Below, one piece after another: positions 37,114 through 45,477 of a stretch of 64,000 nucleotides of DNA. The notes under the pieces are model-generated. The model was given only the letters and a program-made list of their open reading frames with translations. It had not been told where the DNA came from and made no database searches. Position 1 is the first letter of the stretch. The number at the start of each line of letters is the position of its first letter. Source of the DNA: Leptospira abararensis (lineage in GTDB: Bacteria > Spirochaetota > Leptospiria > Leptospirales > Leptospiraceae); assembly GCF_016918735.1 (NCBI RefSeq), contig NZ_JAFFPR010000037.1:71958-135957 (forward strand), in the 5' to 3' direction. A program made the translations under genes and the position numbers.

Positions 37114-37947
37114 CTAGTTTGGGCGATTGGCGAGGACGGAGAGGGTTTCCCAGTGATAGGCAGTATTGGCTTCCCCAGAAAATTGATGTTCGATACTTTT
37201 TAGATCTTTGAAGTTTTCAAATAAACTTGCATTTAACGCGCGTATTGTGGATTCCATAGCCTGGATCCTACGTTTGTTTAAAACTTCTTCTGGTTCTTTA
37301 GGTCCTGTTTCTGTTCCGCCTGTATAATAAGTGATGGTGTCCACCGGAGTATTTGGGTTTTCTTCTTCGGTATCTGCATCCGCTTCATCGGATTTGGTTC
37401 TTGGAAGTCTGTATTTTTCCATCACGTCTTGTAAAATGGCCACATTCCAATCAATGACGAGTTTATTCCCTTTTTCCACAAACCAGGTTTGTTTGAGAGC
37501 AAAACGAATGTCCAAAAGTTTTTTTGGGGAAAACAACTTTCCATCTTTGGCCAAGGCTTCCACCGAATCAAAGTAAGGTGGGGAACCAACTTCACCCACC
37601 AGTTGGTAAATAAAGGCACTTGTTTCTTCCTGTTTCAAAACCTTTCTGTGGATGGGGATTTGTTCCCCTTCTCCATTCGAAATATAAATCACTACAGGTT
37701 CTCTATGGTCAAGGGATGGATAGGAATAGAGTTGGAAGGGAACAAGCAATCGAAAAGGATTTTGTTCGGCTAAAATAAAAAAACTAAAGAAGATTAAGAG
37801 CGAGAACCAAGAAGCAAACAAAAAGATAAAGTCGCGAGTGAGTTTGGTTTCTCCCGTTCCGATTTTATAGAATCGAATGATGAGAATTTTTACGGTTTCT
37901 TTAAGGGAACGAAGAGATTCTTTAATCTTTTGAAGATGCGTATTCAT
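37114..37947 (-). CDS. Membrane-anchored protein, GerMN-like domain suspected
   Basis: The protein of 277 residues (from Met at 37947) has one membrane helix near 40-60 (FLFASWFSLLIFFSFFILA) and an extracytoplasmic part. Residues about 80-190 (VVIYISNGEGEQIPIHRKVL, then LFSPKKLLDIRFALKQTWFV) recall the GerMN fold found next to amidases in other bacteria, but this is a weak match. An acidic linker (SDEADADTEEEN) follows. The longer frame to 37974 is less likely. It overlaps the amidase gene by 26 bases, so a cell-wall role is inferred from that link. Confidence 0.6.
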   Translation of the reverse strand: MNTHLQKIKESLRSLKETVKILIIRFYKIGTGETKLTRDFIFLFASWFSLLIFFSFFILAEQNPFRLLVPFQLYSYPSLDHREPVVIYISNGEGEQIPIHRKVLKQEETSAFIYQLVGEVGSPPYFDSVEALAKDGKLFSPKKLLDIRFALKQTWFVEKGNKLVIDWNVAILQDVMEKYRLPRTKSDEADADTEEENPNTPVDTITYYTGGTETGPKEPEEVLNKRRIQAMESTIRALNASLFENFKDLKSIEHQFSGEANTAYHWETLSVLANRPN

Positions 37948-39034
37948 GAATTCCTTTGATGACACTGCGTGCAATTTTCTTTTGGTAGGTTTTATCCCGT
38001 AGTTTCCTACTTTCCTCAGGGTTTGTCAGATACCCCATTTCCACAAGTACCGCAGGCATAAGGCTTCCTCGCAAGACGGAAAAATCTGCCTTTTTCACAC
38101 CTCGAGAGGGAATCTCGGGACTTAAACCCTTTTCATAGGCTTCGGCCACAGCGCTCGCTAATTTCCTAGACCGCCTTTGGGTGACACTGGACAACATCTG
38201 AGACTGGATTTGAGAGACAACTGGGTTCTTGTGTTTTCCGATATACCGATTCTCCAATAGGGCCGTTTCCCGAGCGGCCTCTGTACTCGGACTCTGGGAA
38301 AGGTAATAGACTTCGAACCCGGCAGCTTTGTCGGATAGCGATGCATTACAATGGAAACTGAGGAAAACGACATCCCTTGTATCGTTCAAAACTTGGTTGG
38401 CCAGTTTGGAACGGTCTTCCAATTCCACAAACTGATCATTTTTACGGATCATTTGGACACGGATCTCGGGATAGTATTTACGTAGATACAAATAGGTATA
38501 ACGAGCCACACCGAGACTCACATCCTTTTCCAAGGTACCGGTAGGGTCAGAGGTGCCCGGATCCTTTCCTCCATGCCCGGCATCGATCACAATGGCCTTC
38601 ACATTGATATTTCGTTTGGGGACAGGGTCTTTTGGAATTTGCACCCAAAGTTCACTCTCTTTAAACTGATAACGCACATCATAAGAAATGAGATTGAGTA
38701 AAATGGCTTCGACAAGGTCGAGAGGAAGATAAACATCCTCATCTTTTTTTAAAATGGCTTTGGGGATTTTGTAAATTTTACCATCGAGGGTATAAAAACT
38801 CGCACCGAGTCGGAATTGGAGATTCCCTTGGGGGGTAAATACCGAACCGACTCTAGTGTATTTTTTTAGTTTGGTGGAAAGTTCGGGCATAATTGATTTT
38901 AAATCCGAAAATGCCACGTAGTTCCCTTTCCCGTAGAGCGGAAGTTTGGCGACTTCCGCAATTAAGAGACTAGGAAAAAAACAAAAACAAAAGAGAACTA
39001 ATCTTTTTTGAAGATAGAAATAATTCGCTGCCAA
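37922..39034 (-). CDS. N-acetylmuramoyl-L-alanine amidase (Amidase_3)
   Basis: The 370-residue protein cleaves the bond between muramic acid and the stem peptide. A hydrophobic signal (LVLFCFCFFPSLLIAE) is followed by an N-terminal domain with copper-amine-oxidase-like or AMIN-like features (about 35-135), then the Amidase_3 domain at 145-365: IDAGHGGKDPG with zinc ligand H154, E169, and H228 in LSFHCNA; VLVEMGYLTN near the end holds the catalytic Glu. The start is TTG at 39032-39034, inside the end of the helicase gene. The next gene downstream overlaps it. Confidence 0.9.
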   Translation of the reverse strand: MAANYFYLQKRLVLFCFCFFPSLLIAEVAKLPLYGKGNYVAFSDLKSIMPELSTKLKKYTRVGSVFTPQGNLQFRLGASFYTLDGKIYKIPKAILKKDEDVYLPLDLVEAILLNLISYDVRYQFKESELWVQIPKDPVPKRNINVKAIVIDAGHGGKDPGTSDPTGTLEKDVSLGVARYTYLYLRKYYPEIRVQMIRKNDQFVELEDRSKLANQVLNDTRDVVFLSFHCNASLSDKAAGFEVYYLSQSPSTEAARETALLENRYIGKHKNPVVSQIQSQMLSSVTQRRSRKLASAVAEAYEKGLSPEIPSRGVKKADFSVLRGSLMPAVLVEMGYLTNPEESRKLRDKTYQKKIARSVIKGIHEYASSKD

Positions 39035-40611
39035 ATCGATTGTTTCTTTTGTTTTGATTTTTTGACTTCGTTGATATCGAAAAGATTCCGTCTTGGATCA
39101 TTGTTCTTTTGATTTCTATTTCCCGACTGATTCTTCTTATGCGGCTTGTTCCCTTTGCCATCTTTCGGATGGTGGCCATGTTTCATTTCATGGTGGGTCA
39201 TTTTTGCCGGATGTTTATGGTCGTCTCCACTGCCCGAATGATTCGAAGGTCGCTCTGGATGAGCCATCTTGGCTGGAGGGTGGTGTTTGTCCCCTTTCCC
39301 CTTGCCACGACCCCTGTCACTACCGCCAGACCTTTCCCCTCGGTCTCCCCTGTGTTCGCCGCCCCGTGTTGGTTTTCCCCCACGACCACCGCGCTCTCCT
39401 CTGGACTCTCTGTCTTGGTATTTCTTTTCTCCAGGAATCGCTTCCTCAGGAAATACAGGAGTGAAATCCCCTTTAGGAAATTCTAAATACTCTTCGCGAA
39501 TCTCAGAAGTAGGAATTTTGGAATTCAAATATTTCTCGATTCTTTCCAGCTCCGTATAATCGGTTTCGGAACAAAATCCTATGGACTGGCCTTTTCTACC
39601 GGCACGGGCTGTCCTTCCAATCCGGTGCACATAGTTTTCTGCATCTTGGGGAAGGTCATAATTATAAACTACATCAATGTTTTCAATGTCGATCCCGCGA
39701 GAAGCAACGTCTGTGGCAATGAGGTATTTATACTTTCCTGCTTTGAAATCTCTGAGAAGCCGGATCCGTTTTTTTTGGTCAAGCTCGGAAGAAAGGCCGG
39801 TGGCTGTGATTCCAAACCGGCGAAGGGCCGAAACAATTTTTGGAATGTTCATTTTGTAGTTAGTAAAAATGATTCCAAGGCCTTCAATCGGATAGTTTAA
39901 CAGAGAGTTTACGAGGTAAGGAAGTTTTTCTTCTCTTCCCAAATGGAGTAAAGACTGGTCGATCCTTTCTGTAATGACTTTTTCTGGATTGATATGAACT
40001 TCGATCGGATCATTCAAATACTTACTCGCAAGTCTAACTACTTCGTAACTAAGAGTTGCACTAAATAACAAAGACTGTTTTCTGTTTTTGCATTTATGGA
40101 AGATGTATTTGAGATCTTGGACAAATCCCATATCGAACATTCTGTCCGCTTCATCCAAAATCACAACTTTGACATTCTCTAAGGAGAGGCCGTGATTTTT
40201 GACAAAGTCAATGAGCCTTCCCGGTGTTGCGACAATGATGCAAGCTTTGTTGCCGAGAGCCTGTTCTTGGGACTTGTAGTCGGTTCCACCAATGATGGTT
40301 GCCACACCGAAGTCTGTGAATTCCAAAAGTTTACGAGCTTCTTCTGCAATTTGTATGGTCAGTTCTCTAGTCGGTGCAAGGACAAGGGCATAGGGTAATG
40401 CTTCTTCTTCGGTTGCGGACAAAAGTCTGTGGAGTGTAGGAAGTAAGAAAGCCATAGTCTTTCCAGTTCCAGTTTGAGCAAGGCCTGTTAGGTCACTACC
40501 TTCTATAGCGAATGGAATGGACTTGGCTTGGATGGGTGTGAGCTCTGTGTAGCCGATTTTTTCTAGGGCTTTAGTGAGAGACTCATGAAAGGGTAATTCG
40601 TTAAATTTCAT
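38998..40611 (-). CDS. DEAD-box ATP-dependent RNA helicase
   Basis: The 537-residue protein has all core motifs of DEAD-box helicases: the Q motif (FHESLTKALEKIGYTELTPIQ), AQTGTGKT, PTRELTIQ, TPGRLID, VILDEADRMFDMGF, SATL, and in the second domain IATDVASRGIDIENIDVVYN and HRIGRTARAGRKG. The last 130 residues are a disordered tail first rich in Arg and Gly, then in His, Lys and Pro (for example GKGDKHHPPAKMAHPE), typical of RNA-binding tails of RhlE-like proteins. It probably remodels ribosomal or mRNA structures. It starts nine bases after the methyltransferase gene ends. Confidence 0.95.
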   Translation of the reverse strand: MKFNELPFHESLTKALEKIGYTELTPIQAKSIPFAIEGSDLTGLAQTGTGKTMAFLLPTLHRLLSATEEEALPYALVLAPTRELTIQIAEEARKLLEFTDFGVATIIGGTDYKSQEQALGNKACIIVATPGRLIDFVKNHGLSLENVKVVILDEADRMFDMGFVQDLKYIFHKCKNRKQSLLFSATLSYEVVRLASKYLNDPIEVHINPEKVITERIDQSLLHLGREEKLPYLVNSLLNYPIEGLGIIFTNYKMNIPKIVSALRRFGITATGLSSELDQKKRIRLLRDFKAGKYKYLIATDVASRGIDIENIDVVYNYDLPQDAENYVHRIGRTARAGRKGQSIGFCSETDYTELERIEKYLNSKIPTSEIREEYLEFPKGDFTPVFPEEAIPGEKKYQDRESRGERGGRGGKPTRGGEHRGDRGERSGGSDRGRGKGKGDKHHPPAKMAHPERPSNHSGSGDDHKHPAKMTHHEMKHGHHPKDGKGNKPHKKNQSGNRNQKNNDPRRNLFDINEVKKSKQKKQSIWQRIISIFKKD

Positions 40612-40619
40612 AATGGATT

Positions 40620-41423
40620 TCAGTGTTTTAATTTTTTGGCTATCAGTTCGATGGTATCACCATAGGCAAATGAGTTTGCATACAGTCGATACAGCCATTC
40701 GGGGAGTTTGCCACGAGGACTTAAGTCCCGGTAGGAGTGATACGACATTGGTCTAACATAGTTCACCTCGAAGCCGAGGATTGACAAGAGTTTTTTCAAA
40801 GAGTGGACGGAGTAGTCAAAAAAGTGGTCAGATGGATGGGTGGCAAACCACACACTTGGATTGGTTTGGAAACTAGGCCCAAAACTGGAAGGAAGGGCCA
40901 AATAGAGAAACCCGCCCGGTTTTAACCAAGAGGTGAGCCTCTCCCAAACCCCATCAATCTCCTCGATATGTTCGACCACAAAAAAAGCGGCCAATACATC
41001 GAAAGTTTCTTTCCATTCCTGTGTACCAATGGCGAGAACCGACTTCTGGTCTACATCCAGGGAAAGTTTGGATTTTGCATATTCCACTTCTTTGGGAGAG
41101 AGTTCGAGGCCACGAGTTAAGTATCCGGCCCTCTGCGCCTCGTCCAAAAAAAATCCAGCCGCAGAACCTATTTCTAAAAGAGAAGCTCCTTTGGGGTTCG
41201 CACCCACCCTCTCCAAAACAGAAAGCCTACGTTTTGCCATGGAACGAAGGTTTAGTTCGTCTTCGTAATAGGATTTTTTGTATTGGGCCTTGTACTCTTC
41301 CATAAAGTAACTGTCCCCATACTCTCTTACTTTGGCAGGAAGGTAACGAAGAACACCTGTATGGTGGCATTCTTCATAAAATTCGGGATATTTTTGATGC
41401 GGGCGAAATTGGAATAGACTCAA
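40620..41423 (-). CDS. Class I SAM-dependent methyltransferase
   Basis: The 267-residue protein has a Rossmann-fold methyltransferase domain. The SAM motif I is SLLEIGSAAGFFLDEA (residues about 80-95), motif II ends LELSP, and FDVLAAFFVVEHIEE fits motif IV, as in Methyltransf_23/11 families. The substrate is not predictable; members often modify lipids, sugars or small metabolites. The start overlaps the TPR gene stop by four bases. Confidence 0.88.
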   Translation of the reverse strand: MSLFQFRPHQKYPEFYEECHHTGVLRYLPAKVREYGDSYFMEEYKAQYKKSYYEDELNLRSMAKRRLSVLERVGANPKGASLLEIGSAAGFFLDEAQRAGYLTRGLELSPKEVEYAKSKLSLDVDQKSVLAIGTQEWKETFDVLAAFFVVEHIEEIDGVWERLTSWLKPGGFLYLALPSSFGPSFQTNPSVWFATHPSDHFFDYSVHSLKKLLSILGFEVNYVRPMSYHSYRDLSPRGKLPEWLYRLYANSFAYGDTIELIAKKLKH

Positions 41424-43522
41424 AAATAGGTTCTCTTTTTGGATTCGAGAGATTTTTCGTACTGCGCCCGAGCGGCCCTTTTGTTTTCATAGGCTTCCGA
41501 TAAACTTGGGTTCAAATCAATGGCAGTTTGAAAACTAGAAAGGGCTTTTTTAAATTCCCCATTTTTGAAATAACAAACTCCCAAATAATTATGCGCTTTG
41601 GAAGAAACAGATGGTGTGACATCCGAACGAGTAATCACCGTTAGCTCTTCGATGGCCTTTTCCCGGTCCACAAGCGAACCCGAATCGATAAGAATTTTCG
41701 AAAGCACAAGTTTTGATTCCATATCTTCCGGATCCATATGGGTGGCACGAAATGCTTCTTCTTTCGCTCGTTTCGAAAGCCCAGAGTTTCCACTACTGGC
41801 GTAACTAAGAGCTAATTTTCTATGAGCCAATTTGATTTCTTTAGGATCTTTGGAATTTTCCAAAACATAAACTAACACCTTTTCTGCGGCCAGATAGTTT
41901 TTCGTTTGGATGTAGACATCAGCAAGTTTTAATCTTGCTTCATAGAGTTCTGGTTTCCAAGCAATGGCCTCTTCGAATTCAGAAATGGCCTCTGTATAAA
42001 AACGATTTTCCAAATAGTAATCTGCAATGGCAAGTCTTGACGCAGCATGGTTCGGATCCAGGGCCTGCGACTTACGTAAAGATTCAATCGCCATGGTTGG
42101 TTTCCCTGCATGCAAATAAGCTAGGCCTAAATTGTAATAAGCAGATTGGTTTTTGGGATTTAAGGAAAGTGCCCCTTCAAAAGCCGTAATACTTTCGGAA
42201 TACCTTTCCATTTCATCTAAGATGATTCCGAGATTTACATAAGCCGTTTCTGAATAGGAATCTCCCGGTGTTAGGCGGATGATCCGACGAAACAAACTTT
42301 CGGCCTCCACCAGTTCCCCTTTTTTATAATAGAGTTCGGACAGCGCAAAGAGCGAGTCCACGTCCGAGGGTTTCAGTAACAAAGCTTTTTGTAATGCCGT
42401 GATGGCCATATTGGTTTGGCCCATCGAAAGGAAGGCATCGGCAATGTACCGGTACACTTCTGGTTCATTGGCATTGGAGTCGAGGGCCTTTTGGAAGTAT
42501 TTGGCCGCTTCCTCAGGCACTTTTTTCTTTAAATACACCAAACCTAAGTTATAGTAGGACTTGGCATCGTTTGTTTTTAGGCGAATCACTTCCCGGAAGT
42601 AATACTCGGCTCGGTCATAGTCTTCTCTTTGGTAGAAGATGGTTCCGAGATGTCCGTAGGACAAAACAGCCGTTTGGGAATGGGGAGCGGTCTGCACTAC
42701 CTTTTGGAACTCGGAGATGGCCTCAGCCAGATTTCCTTGTTTTAAATAACTGATGGCTAAGTTGTAAGTCAGGGTAACATCGGTTGGGGCAAGCGACTGC
42801 CCTTCTTTATAAGCTTCGATGGCACTTGCCGGATCTCCAATTTCTTGGAACAAATTCCCTTGCAAAAGAGAAACTCGGTAGTCATTCGGGGCAATTTCTT
42901 TGGCTCTCTGGGCGGCCCGCCTGGCTTCCTCAAACTTACCGGCATGTTTAAAGGCGAGTGATAAATTGTAATAAGCAAAATAGTTTTTGGAATCGTATTG
43001 GATGGCTTTTTCCAATCGTTCGATGGAGTTCACGTAACGACCGGCTTCATCATACATCACACCAAGCACAGTTAAGGCGATGGATTTGTCTTCATCGGAA
43101 CCAGGTGAATTGAGGAATTCTTCGCAAACCGTTCCCACTCGGTTTACATACCGGTTGTGGTAGGCATTGAGGCAGGCGGCGAGCTTGGGATTGACGGAAT
43201 CATCCGGAAGGTAGGGTTTATCAACAAGAAGGTCGAGAGCTTTTTTATCCCGAGGCAGGTTGTTTAGTGCTTTGGCGATTTCTTCTGGATTCTTTTTTTT
43301 CTCTAAATACCACCAGTAGGCGGCGGTTAAAAATCCAAGGACAAAGAAAACGAGAACACTCCAAAATAGAAAAGACAAAACCGGACGGCGAGCCGTGGTC
43401 TCGGATTCATAAGTTGTTTCTTTTTCTTTCCCCAGGTTCCGTAAGTATGGATCTTCCTGGTAATAACTTGGCTGTGAGGATTGTTCCTCAATGCGAAACC
43501 GGTTTTTTTGGATGGGATCCAT
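41420..43522 (-). CDS. Membrane-anchored tetratricopeptide repeat protein
   Basis: The 700-residue protein has a cytoplasmic N-terminus of about 45 residues, one membrane helix (about 48-70, VLSFLFWSVLVFFVLGFLTA), then about 15 TPR units filling residues 130-690 (for example YYNLSLAFKHAGKFEEARRA, YYNLGLVYLKKKVPEEAAKY, YYNLGLAYLHAGKPTMAIES). Such proteins act as scaffolds for protein complexes; the partner is unknown. It follows nusB by eight bases and overlaps the methyltransferase gene. Confidence 0.85.
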   Translation of the reverse strand: MDPIQKNRFRIEEQSSQPSYYQEDPYLRNLGKEKETTYESETTARRPVLSFLFWSVLVFFVLGFLTAAYWWYLEKKKNPEEIAKALNNLPRDKKALDLLVDKPYLPDDSVNPKLAACLNAYHNRYVNRVGTVCEEFLNSPGSDEDKSIALTVLGVMYDEAGRYVNSIERLEKAIQYDSKNYFAYYNLSLAFKHAGKFEEARRAAQRAKEIAPNDYRVSLLQGNLFQEIGDPASAIEAYKEGQSLAPTDVTLTYNLAISYLKQGNLAEAISEFQKVVQTAPHSQTAVLSYGHLGTIFYQREDYDRAEYYFREVIRLKTNDAKSYYNLGLVYLKKKVPEEAAKYFQKALDSNANEPEVYRYIADAFLSMGQTNMAITALQKALLLKPSDVDSLFALSELYYKKGELVEAESLFRRIIRLTPGDSYSETAYVNLGIILDEMERYSESITAFEGALSLNPKNQSAYYNLGLAYLHAGKPTMAIESLRKSQALDPNHAASRLAIADYYLENRFYTEAISEFEEAIAWKPELYEARLKLADVYIQTKNYLAAEKVLVYVLENSKDPKEIKLAHRKLALSYASSGNSGLSKRAKEEAFRATHMDPEDMESKLVLSKILIDSGSLVDREKAIEELTVITRSDVTPSVSSKAHNYLGVCYFKNGEFKKALSSFQTAIDLNPSLSEAYENKRAARAQYEKSLESKKRTYF

Positions 43523-43530
43523 TCTATCTC

Positions 43531-43953
43531 TTACTGGGGTTTGTTCGCTACGATCTCCTTCTTATAGAAGGCATCTAACAGTCCGTTGATAAACTGAGCT
43601 GATTCTTCCGTTTCAAATTCTTTAGTGAGCTCCACTGCCTCATTGATGACAACGGGGGCGGCAAGGAAAGGTTCCTTTTGCAAACTAAGAATCGATAAAC
43701 GCAAAATACAGCGGTTGACAACGGAAATACGCGAAAGTTCCCAATTCTCCGAATACTTCTTGATTAGAGTATCGATGTTTTTTCGATTTTCGACCACTCC
43801 TTTCACAAGAAAGACAGCATAATCCTTTTCTTCTCTAGTGATTTTTTTATCGTACCAATCGAATTTCATAGCCCGGTCTGGATCGGTTCCGACTAGGTCA
43901 ATTTGGTAGAGGCACATCAGGGCAAGACTTCGCCCGCGGTGTCTAGAACTCAT
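43531..43953 (-). CDS. nusB: Transcription antitermination factor NusB
   Basis: The 140-residue protein has the NusB signature: [17 protein letters not shown] at the start, [18 protein letters not shown] in the middle and [14 protein letters not shown] with FINGLLDA at the end. NusB with NusE (S10) binds boxA RNA and prevents early termination in rRNA operons. Length is normal. It overlaps ribH by four bases; the ribH-nusB pair is common in bacteria. Confidence 0.96.
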   Translation of the reverse strand: MSSRHRGRSLALMCLYQIDLVGTDPDRAMKFDWYDKKITREEKDYAVFLVKGVVENRKNIDTLIKKYSENWELSRISVVNRCILRLSILSLQKEPFLAAPVVINEAVELTKEFETEESAQFINGLLDAFYKKEIVANKPQ

Positions 43954-44417
43954 CCGATCTCTTTGAAAAGATTGGCCATTTCGATGGCAGTGGTGGCGGC
44001 TTCGTATCCTTTGTTTCCAGCCTTGGTTCCGGCTCTTTCGATGGCTTGTTCAATCGATTCTGTGGTGATGACACCAAAAATCACAGGAACCGATCCATCA
44101 GCGACAGATCCTACTTTGGCCGCTTCCCCAGAAACCAAATCATAATGCGAAGTGGCTCCGCGAATCACAGCCCCTAGGCAAACAATCGCAGAGAATTGGT
44201 ATTTTTTGGAAGCGAGGACTCGTTTTACGGTTTGCGGGAGTTCAAAAGCACCGGGAACATAGATCACGGTGACATCAGAATCTGCTATGCCATGTTGTCT
44301 GTAAGCATCTTTTGCCCCTTTGAGTAGGGACTCGGTGATAAATTCATTGAACTTAGAAACGATGACACAGTGTTTTTGTCCGTTTCCAATTCGTGTGCCT
44401 TCCAATTGAGCTGTCAT
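43950..44417 (-). CDS. ribH: 6,7-dimethyl-8-ribityllumazine synthase
   Basis: The 155-residue protein catalyses the penultimate step of riboflavin synthesis, joining the ribityl-pyrimidine with 3,4-dihydroxybutanone phosphate. Typical motifs are [16 protein letters not shown], the VPGAFELP stretch, [16 protein letters not shown] with the catalytic His, and [16 protein letters not shown], then [14 protein letters not shown]. Length is normal. It precedes nusB with an ATGA overlap. The other rib genes are not in the window. Confidence 0.96.
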   Translation of the reverse strand: MTAQLEGTRIGNGQKHCVIVSKFNEFITESLLKGAKDAYRQHGIADSDVTVIYVPGAFELPQTVKRVLASKKYQFSAIVCLGAVIRGATSHYDLVSGEAAKVGSVADGSVPVIFGVITTESIEQAIERAGTKAGNKGYEAATTAIEMANLFKEIG

Positions 44418-44440
44418 GTATCCAAAATCCTAGGGGGGTG

Positions 44441-44593
44441 TTATTTCGCAAGACGAATGACAAGGGTAATCTTTCCGTCTGGATTTTCCACGACTTCAAA
44501 TCCGTCTCGTTCCAAAGCTTTTTTCGCTCGGTAGATCGCCAGATTCACAACATTGGTTTTCTCATCCGCCGGTTTTTGTGGTTCCAATTTCAT
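44441..44593 (-). CDS. Small 50-residue protein upstream of ribH
   Basis: A short frame starts with ATG at 44591-44593, after a GAGGGGG ribosome binding site, and ends TAA at 44441-44443. The product begins MKLEPQKPADEKTNVVNLAI and ends KITLVIRLAK; it is one helix (YRAKKALERDG) followed by two strands (FEVVENPDGKITLVI), a compact fold. It lies 23 bases before ribH on the same strand and is probably its operon leader gene. The function is unknown. The good ribosome binding site and coherent fold argue that it is real. Confidence 0.65.
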   Translation of the reverse strand: MKLEPQKPADEKTNVVNLAIYRAKKALERDGFEVVENPDGKITLVIRLAK

Positions 44594-44680
44594 AGGACCC
44601 CCTCGTCCTTTAAAGTTCGGAGTGCACCCTATACAATCTTAAATGCCAATGGCTTTACAAGGTAGAATTGTTTTCCTCTT

Positions 44681-45136
44681 ATGTCATATAGGAAGAAAAT
44701 GAAGAAAAAGAAATCCGTAAAGAAGGTCAAAAAAAGAAAACCGGTAGTGTATACCGAGAGTGACTTTGTTGTGAAACCTTCCTCTGTTCCCAATATCGGA
44801 ATGGGACTATTCACCAAACAAACATTATACAAGGGAGATACCGTTGGTTATTACATGGGTAAAATCATTACCGATGAACAAGCGGAATCAAACAAATACG
44901 TAGACTCCAAATACCTACTTTGGATTTGTAAAGACTGGTGGATTTACGGGGAAGGTCGCGAGTCCAATTACACCCGTTATATCAATCACTCCTCAAAACC
45001 CAATGCGGAACTTGTTACCTCTGTCAGATGGAAAACAGCTAGGTTCAAAGTATTAAAAACGATCCCTGAAGGCGGGGAAATTTTCTTTGATTATGGAAAG
45101 GACTACTGGGATAACGTCGACTTCAAACCGAAGTGA
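44681..45136 (+). CDS. SET-domain protein (putative lysine methyltransferase)
   Basis: The 151-residue protein has a very basic N-terminus ([15 protein letters not shown]) followed by a compact SET domain. Key motifs are [14 protein letters not shown] with [20 protein letters not shown] (NHS at 102-104) and [10 protein letters not shown] (136-145); the usual post-SET cysteines are absent. SET enzymes methylate lysines, in bacteria possibly on ribosomal or DNA-binding proteins. Met7 (44699) has a better ribosome binding site (AGGAAGAAA) and could be the true start. It diverges from the ribH operon. Confidence 0.85.
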   Translation: MSYRKKMKKKKSVKKVKKRKPVVYTESDFVVKPSSVPNIGMGLFTKQTLYKGDTVGYYMGKIITDEQAESNKYVDSKYLLWICKDWWIYGEGRESNYTRYINHSSKPNAELVTSVRWKTARFKVLKTIPEGGEIFFDYGKDYWDNVDFKPK

Positions 45137-45152
45137 TGATTAGATGATAAAG

Positions 45153-45170
45153 GCCAAAGGACTCTTTGGC
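45153..45170 (+). terminator. Weak terminator hairpin between the SET gene and a small gene
   Basis: GCCAAAG pairs with CTTTGGC around a four-base loop, with only a short T-containing tail. It may serve both convergent genes. Confidence 0.4.
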
Positions 45171-45195
45171 TATTAGCAAAAAGTAAAACTACAGA

Positions 45196-45219
45196 AACGG
45201 TCTCTTAGAGGAGACCGTT
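45196..45219 (-). terminator. Hairpin spanning the stop codon of the small gene
   Basis: AACGGTCTC pairs with GAGACCGTT (nine pairs) around a six-base loop that contains the stop codon of the gene at 45205-45411. On the minus strand a T-rich stretch (TTTCTGTAGTTTTACTTTTT) follows, so it can act as its terminator. Confidence 0.55.
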
Positions 45220-45411
45220 GTTGCCAAAAGATGGTTTGGTGGAGGTTTTGTGGGCATCGGCTGCCTCAAGGGCTTCCATATAACGAATGACAGAATCATC
45301 CATACGAAAGACTCCTTCTGGTCTTTCTTTGTGCATCCACCCGCAAAACAAAAAGTTCGCAGCAAAGAAAAGAAGTGCTAAAACCAAGGGAAAACGATAC
45401 GCATTCGACAT
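45205..45411 (-). CDS. Small exported or membrane protein (68 residues)
   Basis: The frame starts with ATG at 45409-45411 after a strong GGAGGG ribosome binding site. The first 25 residues are a hydrophobic signal or anchor (YRFPLVLALLFFAANFLFC); the Cys at 23 could be a lipidation site, though the preceding residues are not a standard box. The rest is soluble (MHKERPEGVFRMDDSVIRYM). Family unknown. It ends inside a hairpin that probably stops its transcript. Confidence 0.65.
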   Translation of the reverse strand: MSNAYRFPLVLALLFFAANFLFCGWMHKERPEGVFRMDDSVIRYMEALEAADAHKTSTKPSFGNNGLL

Positions 45412-45477
45412 AAAACCCTCCGATTAGGTTAAGCCTCTTACCGGAGTCTCTCCGAGCAAGAAATTTTTAGAACGATT

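Noticed and set aside
39093..39559. Overlapping plus-strand open frames of 90-125 codons.
   Set aside because: They are antisense to the low-complexity tail of the DEAD-box helicase gene, whose repetitive sequence leaves the opposite frames open.
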